Origin: Clostridia bacterium
GTDB lineage: Bacteria; Bacillota; Clostridia; Christensenellales; Aristaeellaceae
Direction: 5' to 3'
DNA: 45,990 bases
Assembly: GCA_017476605.1 (NCBI GenBank)
Contig: JAFUZM010000036.1
Coordinates: 1 to 45,990 of the forward strand
Shown: positions 36,187-44,243 of the stretch, piece after piece
Layout: each line of letters opens with the position of its first letter
Position numbering within the stretch: the stretch's first letter is position 1
The notes under the pieces: model-generated
The model's database searches: none
What the model was told of the DNA's origin: nothing
Seen by the model: only the letters and a program-made list of their open reading frames with translations
Made by a program: the position numbers and the translations under genes

Positions 36187-37299
36187 TTACGCTTCGGGAG
36201 CAAAATCAAAGCCCGTGAAAACGGGAACACCCGTATAGGTTTTCGGCTCAACCTCACCGGAGAGAACAGATACTGCAGCGGCATGCATGGTTTCAAGCTC
36301 GAACTCTCCCGGATAGACGGTCACGGGGGCGATAAACCCGCAGCGGCGACGAATGCCTGCCTCGATTTCGGGGAACCGCAGAAGGCCGCCGGTCAGCAAA
36401 ATGCCATCCACCTTTCCCTCAAGGACAACGCTCATGGCGCCGATATATTTGCAGATCTGGTACACCATGGCATCCCAGATGAGCTTTGCATATTCATCCC
36501 CGGCCTCGATTTTTGCGTGAATCTGATCCGAATTTGAGGTTCCGAAATGGGAGCTGAACCCGCCGCTTTCAGTGCAGAGCATGAGGAGATCCTGCTTTGG
36601 AACGGAGCTGAGGTGCTCAAGCACATCGGTGACTGCCATGCTTCCCATTCGCGTTGGGGTAAAGGGTCCCTCACCGCCGCCGGCGTTGTTGCCGTCGATC
36701 ATGCGTCCGTTCTGATGGGCGGTGATGGAGATGCCGCCATCAATATGGCAGATGATGAGGTTCAGCTCCTCATAGGGGTGTCCCAGCTTTTTCGCATGGC
36801 GCTTTGCCGTTTCCTTGATACTCAGCGCATGAGAAATGGCATGCCGGTAGATGCCGCGGATGCCTGTAATCCGGGCCAGATCCGAGAGCTCGTCGACGAC
36901 CGTGGGATTGAGCGTCAGGATGCGTCCGCCATATTCTTTCTGCATCTCACGGGCAAGCTGCACGCCGAGATTGGACACATGATTGAGACCGCCCTTCTCG
37001 AGCTTTGTATCCTCAATCATCTGATCATTGATTTCATAGATGCCGCTGGCCACGGAGTAGGAACTGCCGCCACGGCCGACAATGGCATCAAGGCCGGTAA
37101 GATCCAGATGGTTGTCCCTGATAAACTCCCTTATGACCTGGTAGCGATACGGAAGCTGATCGTTGATGGTGTCAAAGGTCTTCAGTATGGCGGAATCATG
37201 GAAGACGTTTTCGCTGGCGGTGACCTCATCTCCATTGTAATAGGCCAGCTTTGTCGATGTGGAGCCTGGATTGATTAAAAATACCTTGTAGTGCTGCAT
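36187..37299 (-). CDS. buk: Butyrate kinase
   Basis: 370 residues, a member of the acetokinase family. It makes ATP and butyrate from butyryl phosphate, or acts on related acyl phosphates. N-terminal FLINPGSTSTKLAYY is the phosphate-binding motif. VGRGGSSYSVASGIYEIN, the adenosine-binding CHIDGGISITAHQNGRMIDG, and NNAGGGEGPFTPTRMG are characteristic of Buk rather than AckA. The start follows GAGGCA. The usual partner phosphotransbutyrylase (ptb) is not adjacent, so it must be elsewhere or the enzyme serves another acyl phosphate. Single-gene unit between its own promoter and terminator. Confidence 0.93.
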   Translation of the reverse strand: MQHYKVFLINPGSTSTKLAYYNGDEVTASENVFHDSAILKTFDTINDQLPYRYQVIREFIRDNHLDLTGLDAIVGRGGSSYSVASGIYEINDQMIEDTKLEKGGLNHVSNLGVQLAREMQKEYGGRILTLNPTVVDELSDLARITGIRGIYRHAISHALSIKETAKRHAKKLGHPYEELNLIICHIDGGISITAHQNGRMIDGNNAGGGEGPFTPTRMGSMAVTDVLEHLSSVPKQDLLMLCTESGGFSSHFGTSNSDQIHAKIEAGDEYAKLIWDAMVYQICKYIGAMSVVLEGKVDGILLTGGLLRFPEIEAGIRRRCGFIAPVTVYPGEFELETMHAAAVSVLSGEVEPKTYTGVPVFTGFDFAPEA

Positions 37300-37386
37300 A
37301 TGCTGCCTCGATCTATTGAAATGATGCTCTCCTGAGAGAACCTTAAAAATGAATTGCTTCTATTTTATCCTGAAACAGTCGTGCAA

Positions 37387-37415
37387 AGTGTACATGGAAA
37401 TGAGGAAGATGTCAA
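37387..37415 (-). promoter_or_regulatory. Sigma-A promoter of buk
   Basis: On the minus strand TTGACA (37415-37410), exact 17-nt spacer, TACACT (37392-37387), giving a leader of about 80 nt. Confidence 0.8.
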
Positions 37416-37618
37416 TCTGAGAGAACAGGGACGTGAGCGCTGACCGAAATCTTTTTTAAAAATTTTCTCCTGACCCCATTTTTTTCGTTTTGGGTCTCGT
37501 ATAGTTATACAGAGCGGAAAACAAGAGGCTTGAACAGCTGCAGGCCTTCTGCCCGCTGGCGCGAGCCCCACGTAAAGGGACTTGCATATAACTGGATCAC
37601 AGGAAAGGAATTCAAAAA
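37416..37618 (+). promoter_or_regulatory. Upstream region of the Asn/Gly-rich secreted protein
   Basis: No clear sigma-A promoter points to the gene at 37619. There is an A/T-rich tract followed by GACCCCA (37472-37478) and, after an inverted GGGTC (37492-37496), CGTA (37499-37502). An ACCCC-type -35 with a CG(A/T)A -10 loosely recalls SigI promoters as I remember them, but the spacing looks too long. Low certainty. Confidence 0.25.
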
Positions 37619-38509
37619 ATGAAAAAGAGTATTATCGCAATCGTATTTATCCTTCTCATTGCGCTTGCAGCAACATCTTTTGCCGATAATGGCAGAGACA
37701 GAATGAATCAGGGACAGCCGCAAATGAATCAGGAAAACGGAAACTTTGGCGCTCAGGGACGTGGTGGACAGAACAGACAAAGTGATCAACCGAATATGCC
37801 CGGTGCACAGCCGAATGGAAATGCCCAGAATGCGCCGAACGGACAAAATGCCCCGCGGAATGGAGAGAAAAATCAAAACCCCGGCATGAACGATGCAAAT
37901 CCGAATCGTGGTAACAATACTGCTCCGAAGATGGATGGCAATGGCCAGAATGGCACACCGAATATGGGAAAGAACGAAAACGGACGCGGGATGCCTCGCG
38001 AATATGGACAGGAGAATGCCCCGCAGACGGATGGAAATGAAAAGAATGCAGAGGGTGTAAATCCGGAGGACAACTCTCAGAATGCACCGGAGGGCGCGCT
38101 CCCGGATGCCAAGTCCGATCCGGTAAACGGAAATGCCGGGAGAAATCCTTTTGAAATGGATAACAGGAGCAACCATCGCAACGGAACCCCAAGGCTTAAG
38201 GAGGGAGAGCCTGATCAGAGTGGGATCAATATTGAGGAAATCCAGAAAAGCATAGATGCACTTGAGGACGAAACCGAAAAAAGCAATCTGCAGTCTCTTC
38301 TGGATGCGTATAAGACAGCACTGAGTAAGGGAGATCGCAGACAGCAAAGGGTAAGCCGCAATGGCGAACAACCGGGAACAACGGATTCGGAGGAGGCAGA
38401 CAGTAACACAGGGGAAGATGCAAAGACCGATATCGAAAGTGCAGCTACCGCACTGATTGAGGCAATTCGCTCAAGTGACGCGACCGGCTCTGAAGCGTCA
38501 GAATCCTGA
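37619..38509 (+). CDS. Secreted disordered protein rich in Asn, Gly, Gln, Pro
   Basis: 296 residues. The signal peptide KKSIIAIVFILLIALAATSFA is followed by about 165 residues of low-complexity sequence with repeated NGQN, NAPN, QNAP, GNGQ and PNMG units, which looks intrinsically disordered. Residues 200-240 (GINIEEIQKSIDALEDETEK, then LQSLLDAYKTAL) form a likely amphipathic helix hairpin. A second disordered stretch and a last helix (DIESAATALIEAIRSS) end the protein. There is no sortase motif or membrane anchor. GGAAAGGAA precedes the start. It sits directly upstream of the sigI-rsgI pair with its own terminator, so it may be a SigI target or the ligand sensed by RsgI; both are inference. 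No known family recognised. Confidence 0.75.
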   Translation: MKKSIIAIVFILLIALAATSFADNGRDRMNQGQPQMNQENGNFGAQGRGGQNRQSDQPNMPGAQPNGNAQNAPNGQNAPRNGEKNQNPGMNDANPNRGNNTAPKMDGNGQNGTPNMGKNENGRGMPREYGQENAPQTDGNEKNAEGVNPEDNSQNAPEGALPDAKSDPVNGNAGRNPFEMDNRSNHRNGTPRLKEGEPDQSGINIEEIQKSIDALEDETEKSNLQSLLDAYKTALSKGDRRQQRVSRNGEQPGTTDSEEADSNTGEDAKTDIESAATALIEAIRSSDATGSEASES

Positions 38510-38517
38510 ACTTTGCT

Positions 38518-38549
38518 GGCCTTCTCACCAAGGGAAGGCCGCTTTTTTT
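38518..38549 (+). terminator. Terminator after the secreted protein gene
   Basis: A 7-bp stem GGCCTTC/GAAGGCC (38518-38524, 38534-38540), 9-nt loop, then T7 (38543-38549). Confidence 0.85.
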
Positions 38550-38670
38550 GGCCTGCTCCGGCAAAAGTATGGAAAGATGGCGCGGGTTCCGTTTACCAAT
38601 TGTCAGCAGATGTTATAGGTGCGACGGAACACCTGCCTCAAGCCAAAGTTGATTATTGACAGGTGAGAGC

Positions 38671-39414
38671 ATGGAAGGTATCATGGGCATAAACTCTATT
38701 CAAATGAATGCGGGGTGGATGTCATTGTCAGACGACCGTATGCCCGATCTCAGCAATCCGGATGAATTGATTGCAAAATATGATTTCTTTATCCGCCGAA
38801 CGGCTTCTCTCACGCTTCATCGCATTGTCAGCAAGCAGGATGATGCGTACAGCGTGGCGCTCTCAGCATTCTGGGAGGCAGCAAATTCATACAGGCCGGA
38901 GCGTGGAGGTTCCCTTAAAACGTATGCGCGTACCGTCATTCGAAGCAGACTCATTGACTACATCCGATCTGAACAAAAGTACACGAATGAGTCTCTGACG
39001 GATCCGGCTATTTTCGAGGGAAATGCCGAGGAAGCGGATCGGGCAATGCAGAAGAAGATTGAGGATGCTTCTGCCATGGTCAATCTGACACCGCTGGCTG
39101 AGGAAATTCAGGACCTTGAGAGCGTCCTGGCACGGTACGATATTACATTTGAATCTCTTCCAGAGCTTTCACCCAAGGCCGCAAAGACACGGGAGGAATG
39201 CGCACATATTGTTTCGTATTTCAGCCGGCGCCAGGACCTGGTTCGGCAAATGGTGAAAACGGGCAAGCTCCCGGTATCCGATCTTGAGCGGGATGTACCA
39301 TGTGATCGGAAGGTGCTGGATCGGTATCGAAAGTACATCATTACTGCGGCACTGATTAAAACCGGGGAGTATCCCGGACTACAGTCATATTTAAATGGAA
39401 AGGGGTGGGAGTAA
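38671..39414 (+). CDS. sigI: SigI-type RNA polymerase sigma factor
   Basis: 247 residues from the start chosen. Region 2 includes [20 protein letters not shown], then [20 protein letters not shown] (promoter melting and -10 contacts). The C-terminal part, [20 protein letters not shown] followed by [14 protein letters not shown], is a hallmark of the SigI family, whose C-terminal domain replaces region 4. In Clostridia, SigI factors are held at the membrane by RsgI and released by outside signals such as polysaccharides. The start is uncertain: ATG 38671 (after GGTGAG) or 38683 (after GGAAGG), both with short spacing. The stop overlaps the next start as TAATG, so translation is coupled to the anti-sigma gene. 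Confidence 0.88.
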   Translation: MEGIMGINSIQMNAGWMSLSDDRMPDLSNPDELIAKYDFFIRRTASLTLHRIVSKQDDAYSVALSAFWEAANSYRPERGGSLKTYARTVIRSRLIDYIRSEQKYTNESLTDPAIFEGNAEEADRAMQKKIEDASAMVNLTPLAEEIQDLESVLARYDITFESLPELSPKAAKTREECAHIVSYFSRRQDLVRQMVKTGKLPVSDLERDVPCDRKVLDRYRKYIITAALIKTGEYPGLQSYLNGKGWE

Positions 39415-40277
39415 TGCGAGCTGTTGTATTAAAAACAAATGGACACACAGCAACAGTGCTGGCAGATGGTGGCGCATTTCTTACCGTTCCGAACCGGAAT
39501 TATGCTGTAGGTGAGGAAATCGACATTGATGAGAAAAAGAATTCCCTTGCCCCCAGAATCCTCATGCCAATGGCAGCAGCTTTGCTGATCGGGATCATTG
39601 GACTTACGGTATTTATGCCCGGAAAAAATCCTATTCGAAATATTGTAACAGCCGTGGCTAGCCCAACGCCCCTTGTGACAGAAACACCGACGGCGACACC
39701 GACGGCAACACCGACGGCGACACCCACGGCAACACCAACGGCGACACCCACGGCAACACCGACGGCGACACCCACGGCAACACCAACGGCGACACCAACG
39801 GCAACACCGACGGCGACACCGACGGCAACACCGACGGCGACACCCACGGCGACACCGACGGCGACACCCACGGCAACACCAACGGCGACACCAACGGCAA
39901 CACCGACCGCGACACCCACAGCAACGCCGACGGCGATACCGACGGTAACGCCGACAGCGACGCCCACGATAACGCCGACAGCAACGCCGACGGCGATACC
40001 GACGGTAACGCCAACAGCAATCCCCAGCGCTACACCCACGGGTATGGCAACAGCAACTCCTGCACCTGCAGGAATGACGAGACAGGCGCCAAAGCCGACC
40101 ATTCCCGAAGCAAGGGGTATGCCCGGAACAATGCAGGATCCTTTTGGTGCGGAGCCGAGGGAGAACCCGGAAAATGGGCAAAGTAATCCTGAGCGCCAGG
40201 AACGAGGACAGGGAGAGCGGGAACCTGGAATGGAAGGTGGCAGAGGGCCGATGGAAAGACCAGGAGATCGTCATTGA
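39414..40277 (+). CDS. RsgI-like anti-sigma factor with long TPTA-repeat ectodomain
   Basis: 287 residues. The N-terminal [20 protein letters not shown], then AFLTVPN, is the cytoplasmic RsgI_N domain that binds SigI. One membrane helix spans about 48-68. Outside, residues 91-174 are exactly 21 units of Thr-Pro-Thr-Ala, followed by degenerate TP repeats and a Pro/Glu/Arg/Gly-rich tail ([28 protein letters not shown]). There is no folded sensor such as a CBM or glycoside hydrolase, unlike many clostridial RsgI proteins. The stalk may be glycosylated on Thr or cross the cell wall. GGGGTGGGAG precedes the ATG. The tail resembles, in composition, the secreted protein encoded at 37619. Confidence 0.85.
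   Translation: MRAVVLKTNGHTATVLADGGAFLTVPNRNYAVGEEIDIDEKKNSLAPRILMPMAAALLIGIIGLTVFMPGKNPIRNIVTAVASPTPLVTETPTATPTATPTATPTATPTATPTATPTATPTATPTATPTATPTATPTATPTATPTATPTATPTATPTATPTATPTATPTATPTAIPTVTPTATPTITPTATPTAIPTVTPTAIPSATPTGMATATPAPAGMTRQAPKPTIPEARGMPGTMQDPFGAEPRENPENGQSNPERQERGQGEREPGMEGGRGPMERPGDRH
39684..39935 (+). repeat. Tandem 12-bp repeat, 21 copies, coding (TPTA)21
   Basis: Unit ACACCGACGGCG and close variants, often alternating as a 24-bp higher-order unit. Degenerate units continue to about 40045. All changes in copy number keep the frame, so the stalk length can vary by slippage or recombination. Confidence 0.95.
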
Positions 40278-40301
40278 TCGGTTATTGAAGTAAAAGAACA
40301 A

Positions 40302-40349
40302 CATAAAAAAGAAATCAGCTGTTCGTCAACAGCTGATTTCTTTTTTATG
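40302..40349. terminator. Bidirectional terminator between rsgI and the DMT transporter
   Basis: Perfect 22-bp inverted repeat (40302-40323 with 40328-40349), CGTC loop, A6 and T6 tracts in the two arms. It overlaps the last codons of the minus-strand transporter gene (stop at 40345). Confidence 0.93.
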
Positions 40350-41253
40350 CATCGAAAACGCCCATAATGACAATGCCGATGAAGACAATGAGAAGACACA
40401 GATAGTGTTTCCGACTGAGCTTTTCTTTTAAGAAGATGCGGCTCCAAAGCACAGAAGCGGCACAATAGGAGGAGATGATCGGAGCAGAAAGGGCCACATG
40501 GTTGGTATCTGCCAGTGCGTAAATGTAGAAGAACTGCCCGACGGTTTCAAAGCAGGCACCAATATACTTTGGAACTTCCGCCTCGAGAGTCAGCTTTTCT
40601 TTGCGGATGATAATGAGGTAAATGAAGACGAAAACCGCGACAGTAAAGAAGGTCAGCTCATAGGCAACGTTTGCGGAATCCTCATTGAGCGTCTCGAGGA
40701 CGATGGAATCGGCAAAGGTGCCGGCGGCATCCAGGATACAGTAGATGATGGGAAGAAGCAGAGCGAGTACGGACTTGGCATAGCGGTAATTGCCGGCTTT
40801 CTGGCGCTCAGCACGCAGCTCTTCATCCTCATTTGCCTCGGTGATGCCCAGCATGATGATGCCGGCTGCGACGAGGAAGATGGCCACAATCTGCAGCGGA
40901 TGCATTCCCGAAATGCCGCGGGTGCAGATGGTAATGAGGGCAACGAGCGCACCGGAAGAATTACAGATGGGGGATGAGATCGAGAGCTCGATATATCGCA
41001 GGCCAATATAGCCGATGGTCATGGAAAGAATGTACAGAAGGGAAACGGGAAGGTAGGTTAAAATGATGGAGAGGTTGATTTCAACACCGTTGAAGACCAC
41101 TTCATAGAAGGCATGGAGACCCATGACAATTCCGACTGCCATGACCATCTTAAGGTGCGCTGTTTTGTCATGCTGATTGCGGCAGCCGATTTTTGAAAAG
41201 AGGTCAGAGCCGCTCCAGCAGAGGAGAGCAATAATTGAAAACCAAAACCACAT
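40345..41253 (-). CDS. DMT superfamily (EamA-like) membrane transporter
   Basis: 302 residues with about ten hydrophobic helices in two halves, the drug/metabolite transporter layout. The first helix is FWFSIIALLCWSGSDLFSKI, with the typical Trp-Ser-Gly start. A cytoplasmic charged loop (EANEDEELRAERQKAGNYRY) separates the halves. The second half ends SAPIISSYCAASVLWSRIFL followed by KEKLSRKHY, the common EamA ending. The substrate is unknown; its place after the methionine gamma-lyase-like gene (23-nt gap) suggests export of an amino acid or a product of that enzyme. The only ribosome binding site, AGGAG, is about 12 nt upstream, further than usual. Confidence 0.85.
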   Translation of the reverse strand: MWFWFSIIALLCWSGSDLFSKIGCRNQHDKTAHLKMVMAVGIVMGLHAFYEVVFNGVEINLSIILTYLPVSLLYILSMTIGYIGLRYIELSISSPICNSSGALVALITICTRGISGMHPLQIVAIFLVAAGIIMLGITEANEDEELRAERQKAGNYRYAKSVLALLLPIIYCILDAAGTFADSIVLETLNEDSANVAYELTFFTVAVFVFIYLIIIRKEKLTLEAEVPKYIGACFETVGQFFYIYALADTNHVALSAPIISSYCAASVLWSRIFLKEKLSRKHYLCLLIVFIGIVIMGVFDA

Positions 41254-41276
41254 AAAGCCAAATAACTCCTAACTAT

Positions 41277-42590
41277 TTATATTGACTGTTCCAAAACAGG
41301 GAGGGAAAGGTCCGATTCCTGAATCAGACCGTCTTCAAGCATTTTCTGGACGCTCATAAGAACACCGAGCTTTGAGTGACACCAGGTAAGACCGCCCTGA
41401 AAATAGACCGCATACGGAGGACGGATGGGGCCATCTGCCGAGAGCTCAATGGAGGAGCCCTGAACAAATGCACCTGCAGCCATGATGACCTGGCTGTCAT
41501 ATCCGGGCATGTCCCAGGGGATTGGCGTAACGTAGGAATCCACGGGTGCAGCGGCCTGAATGCCGCGGCAGAAGGCAACCATGGCTTTCTCGCTGCCCAG
41601 TTCAATGGCCTGGATGATATCATGACGGGTTTCCTTTGATCCTGGAATGACCCGATAGCCAAGATGCTCATAAATGGCCGAGGCAAAGATGGCGCCTTTC
41701 ATCGCGGAAGCGGTTACGGTCGGGGCAAGGAAGAAGCCTTGATAAAGCTGAGTCATGAGGCCAAGGTTTGCGCCTACTTCCTGGCCAAGACCGGGAGCGG
41801 AGAGGCGGTAGGCACATCGATCAATGCAGGTTTGTGTACCACAGATGTAACCACCGATAGGGGCAAGCCCGCCGCCGGGATTCTTGATCAGGGAACCGAC
41901 AATCATATCCGCGCCAAGGTCAGACGGCTCAATGCATTCAGTGAATTCGCCATAGCAGTTATCAACCATGCAGATGAGATCCGGCTTGATTTCCTTCATG
42001 AAGCGAATCAGCTCACCGATCTGTGCGACGGAAAGCGTGGGACGTGTGGCATATCCCTTGGAACGCTGTATCGTGGCCAGCTTTGTCTTCGGGTGGATGG
42101 CATTGCGGATGCTTTCATAATCAATGGAACCGTCCGGAAGCAGAGGGGTTTCGGAATAGGTAACACCGTATTCGGCAAGAGAGCAGGCGGAGGGCCGGAT
42201 GCCGATGACCTCCTCAAGGGTATCATAGGGGCGGCCTACCGGGGAATACAGTTCATCTCCGGGGAGCAGATTGGCAGAAAGAGCGACAGCCAGAGCATGC
42301 GTTCCGCAGGTGATCTGGGGACGAACCAAAGCGGCTTCGGTATGGAATGTGTCGGCATATACCTTCTCCAGCGTGTCGCGACCGACATCGTTATAGCCAT
42401 ATCCGCTGGTTGCAGCAAAGCATGCGGCATTCACCCGGTTTTTCTGCATAGCAGAGATGACCTTTGCCTGATTGTATTCGGCTGTCTGGTCAATGTCCTC
42501 AAACTGGGGACGAAGGGAAAGAAGAATCTGTTCCCCCATCTGATAGACGGAATCCGAAATCCCGATTTCCGCATATACGTTATTCTTCAT
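41277..42590 (-). CDS. Methionine gamma-lyase family (COG4100) PLP enzyme
   Basis: 437 residues. This fold-type I PLP protein family is often annotated as aluminium resistance or methionine gamma-lyase family protein. The PLP lysine is Lys236 in VGSLIKNPGGGLAPIGGYI. CMVDNCYGEF contains the Asp that holds the pyridine nitrogen, and RPQITCGTHALAVAL the phosphate-cup region. A C-S lyase reaction on sulphur amino acids is likely but not proven. The ATG at 42590 follows AAAGGATGATCTCA; an earlier in-frame ATG overlaps that site. The start lies inside the end of the AbrB gene, so the regulator, enzyme and DMT transporter form one operon. Confidence 0.88.
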   Translation of the reverse strand: MKNNVYAEIGISDSVYQMGEQILLSLRPQFEDIDQTAEYNQAKVISAMQKNRVNAACFAATSGYGYNDVGRDTLEKVYADTFHTEAALVRPQITCGTHALAVALSANLLPGDELYSPVGRPYDTLEEVIGIRPSACSLAEYGVTYSETPLLPDGSIDYESIRNAIHPKTKLATIQRSKGYATRPTLSVAQIGELIRFMKEIKPDLICMVDNCYGEFTECIEPSDLGADMIVGSLIKNPGGGLAPIGGYICGTQTCIDRCAYRLSAPGLGQEVGANLGLMTQLYQGFFLAPTVTASAMKGAIFASAIYEHLGYRVIPGSKETRHDIIQAIELGSEKAMVAFCRGIQAAAPVDSYVTPIPWDMPGYDSQVIMAAGAFVQGSSIELSADGPIRPPYAVYFQGGLTWCHSKLGVLMSVQKMLEDGLIQESDLSLPVLEQSI

Positions 42591-42831
42591 TGAGATCATC
42601 CTTTTCTATCTGATTCATGATGGTTTCAAGTAGTTGACTTAAAACCTCCGGTTTCGTAACGATCATTCCGTTTTCCTCATCTCCCATGACTAGAAGAGTG
42701 TCTCCGGGCTGGATGTGATAAAACGTACGAGCATCCTTGGGAATTACGATTTGTCCCCGATCTCCAACCTTTGCCGTTCCGAAAATGTGACGGTTTTTGG
42801 TCATGCCGAGAACGTGCTTGCCACCGGCCAT
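42580..42831 (-). CDS. AbrB/SpoVT-type transcriptional regulator
   Basis: 83 residues. The N-terminal swapped-hairpin domain reads GTAKVGDRGQIVIPKDARTF followed by YHIQPGDTLLVMGDEENGMI, the usual AbrB/MazE DNA-binding fold. The C-terminal helix (VLSQLLETIMNQIEKDDLNEE) probably dimerises. The ATG at 42831 follows GGAAAGGAACAGACC; the frame is open to 42999 but passes through the promoter. It overlaps the start of the lyase-family gene by 11 nt, so it may control its own operon. A palindromic site at 42881-42903 is a candidate operator. Confidence 0.9.
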   Translation of the reverse strand: MAGGKHVLGMTKNRHIFGTAKVGDRGQIVIPKDARTFYHIQPGDTLLVMGDEENGMIVTKPEVLSQLLETIMNQIEKDDLNEE

Positions 42832-42880
42832 GGTCTGTTCCTTTCCAGATAAAATAAGCAGAGAGGTAAAATCACATTTT

Positions 42881-42903
42881 TCACACATTTCATACTTGTG
42901 TGA
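42881..42903 (-). promoter_or_regulatory. Candidate operator of the AbrB operon
   Basis: Perfect inverted repeat TCACACA-N9-TGTGTGA, just downstream of the predicted transcription start. A repressor bound here would block the operon. Self-control by the AbrB-type protein is an inference. Confidence 0.5.
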
Positions 42904-42913
42904 CGTGGACGAT

Positions 42914-42942
42914 AGTATAGCGGCCTTAATGGGAATTGTCAA
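42914..42942 (-). promoter_or_regulatory. Sigma-A promoter of the AbrB-lyase-transporter operon
   Basis: On the minus strand TTGACA (42942-42937), exact 17-nt spacer, TATACT (42919-42914). Confidence 0.88.
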
Positions 42943-43217
42943 TCTGTTTTTGCTGAAGCAAAAAAGAAAACAGGCTGAACCTGGGCCGGAATATTTCATC
43001 TTGCAGACAAAGGTGTGGAAAGGGGTGAATCTGATGTCCTTTGGCGATCCTTTTCAAAACCATGAGAAATAACGGACGGATACGCTTGGCCTGGCAAACG
43101 GATCTTTGTCTGCAGATGATTGAGGAAAGGTTCAAACTGGCAAAAAACGATTTTAATGTTGGCAGCATACACGGCGCTGTTTCGTTAGAAAATGATTAGG
43201 GATTCAGCTATTCGTAA
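42943..43217. other. Intergenic region, no supported gene
   Basis: The only open frame of note on the plus strand is 45 codons (43062-43199) with no Shine-Dalgarno, so I do not call it. No terminator or repeat is apparent. Confidence 0.5.
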
Positions 43218-43246
43218 TTGAATGACGACAGAATTTATGGTAATAT
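43218..43246 (+). promoter_or_regulatory. Sigma-A promoter of the Rpn cluster
   Basis: TTGAAT (43218-43223), 17-nt spacer, TAATAT (43241-43246), giving a leader of about 30 nt before the rpn start. Confidence 0.7.
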
Positions 43247-43282
43247 GTATGCGAAGAGTTTATAGCGAAGGTGGAGTATCGT

Positions 43283-44209
43283 ATGGCATCTGACAATGTT
43301 CAATATAAGGACAGACTGTTCAACTTTATTTTTGGTTCAGAGGAAAACAAGGCGTGGACATTGAGCTTGTACAATGCTGTCAATGGTTCTGCATATAGCG
43401 ATCCGAATGCAATTCAGATTACAACAATCAAAGAAATCATGTACCTCGGAATGCACAATGACGTCTCTTTCCTGATTGCTGAAGAGATGGCTCTGTATGA
43501 ACAGCAGTCCACGTACAATCCGAATATGCCGCTGCGGATGCTTCAATATGCAGGGAATCTATACGAAAAATATGTCAAGGAGAACAAGCTGAACAAGTAT
43601 GGCAGCGACATATTACTGTTGCCAGTACCAAAGCTGGTTGTATTTTATAACGGAACAGAGAATCAGCCGAACAGGAAAATCCTTAGACTGAGCGAATCTT
43701 TTCCAAAGGGTGCGGATGCAGATATAGAGGTCAAAGTTCGCATGCTCAATATCAACGCCGGGAAGAACAAAAAACTGCTTAATGCGTGCAAACCTCTTGG
43801 AGAATACTCATGGTTGGTAAAGGAAGTGCGAAAAAACAATACAACAAAAGATGAAAGCGGTATGAGCAGTGCAATTGACAAAGCAATTACTGCGATGCCG
43901 GATGATTATTTGATCAAACCATTTCTTGTAGTACATCGAGCGGAGGTGAAAGGAATGTTACTTACAGAGTATAATGAAGCTGAACAAATGGAGCTATTCA
44001 AAGAGGATGGCAGGAGAGAGGGCCGAGCCGAGGGCCGAGCCGAGGGTTTAGCAGAAGGTCGAGTAAAGGGCCGGACCGAGGGCTTAGCAGAAGGAACGAT
44101 GAAAACACTGACTGCTCTTGTCAGGGAGGGACTTCTTTCTATAAGGGATGCAGCAAATCATGCTGGCCTTACCGAGAAAGCATTTGAACAGCAAATGGCA
44201 GCAGTATAG
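43283..44209 (+). CDS. Rpn family recombination-promoting nuclease (RpnL, toxin)
   Basis: 308 residues. The PD-(D/E)XK-type nuclease part spans about 1-220: YKDRLFNFIFGSEENKAWTL at the start, Asp60 in MHNDVSFLI, Glu73 and Gln75 in LYEQQSTYNPNMPLRMLQYA (the D...ExQ signature of the family). The C-terminal part contains charged 4-residue repeats (GRAE, GLAE, GRVK, GRTE) and then a conserved tail ending QMAAV. Rpn proteins cleave DNA, are toxic, act against phage in E. coli, and are inhibited by their own C-terminal fragment made from an internal start. GGTGGAG lies 6 nt before the ATG at 43283. It is the first of a tandem set with two extra copies of its 3' end. Confidence 0.88.
   Translation: MASDNVQYKDRLFNFIFGSEENKAWTLSLYNAVNGSAYSDPNAIQITTIKEIMYLGMHNDVSFLIAEEMALYEQQSTYNPNMPLRMLQYAGNLYEKYVKENKLNKYGSDILLLPVPKLVVFYNGTENQPNRKILRLSESFPKGADADIEVKVRMLNINAGKNKKLLNACKPLGEYSWLVKEVRKNNTTKDESGMSSAIDKAITAMPDDYLIKPFLVVHRAEVKGMLLTEYNEAEQMELFKEDGRREGRAEGRAEGLAEGRVKGRTEGLAEGTMKTLTALVREGLLSIRDAANHAGLTEKAFEQQMAAV
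43955..44209 (+). CDS. Intragenic antitoxin-like RpnS, in frame within the rpn gene
   Basis: 84 residues, identical to the last part of RpnL. The internal ATG at codon 225 is preceded by GGAGGTG (43942-43948) with 6 nt spacing, one of the strongest Shine-Dalgarno sites in the window although inside a gene. The separately encoded copies at 44244 and 44473 begin at exactly the same residue (MLLTEYNEAEQMELFKEDG), which independently marks this as a real start. In the studied Rpn systems the short product binds and blocks the full-length nuclease. That role here is inferred. Confidence 0.75.
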   Translation: MLLTEYNEAEQMELFKEDGRREGRAEGRAEGLAEGRVKGRTEGLAEGTMKTLTALVREGLLSIRDAANHAGLTEKAFEQQMAAV

Positions 44210-44243
44210 AAATCTTCAGTAGATACAAATTGGAGGAAATGAA

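Noticed and set aside
39429-40304. Long minus-strand frames rich in GVAVGV or Cys/Arg repeats
   Set aside because: They are shadows of the 12-bp repeat in rsgI; the plus frame has the RsgI_N domain, membrane helix and ribosome binding site.
43062-43199. 45-residue plus-strand frame before the rpn gene
   Set aside because: No Shine-Dalgarno and no likeness to a family; composition does not help.
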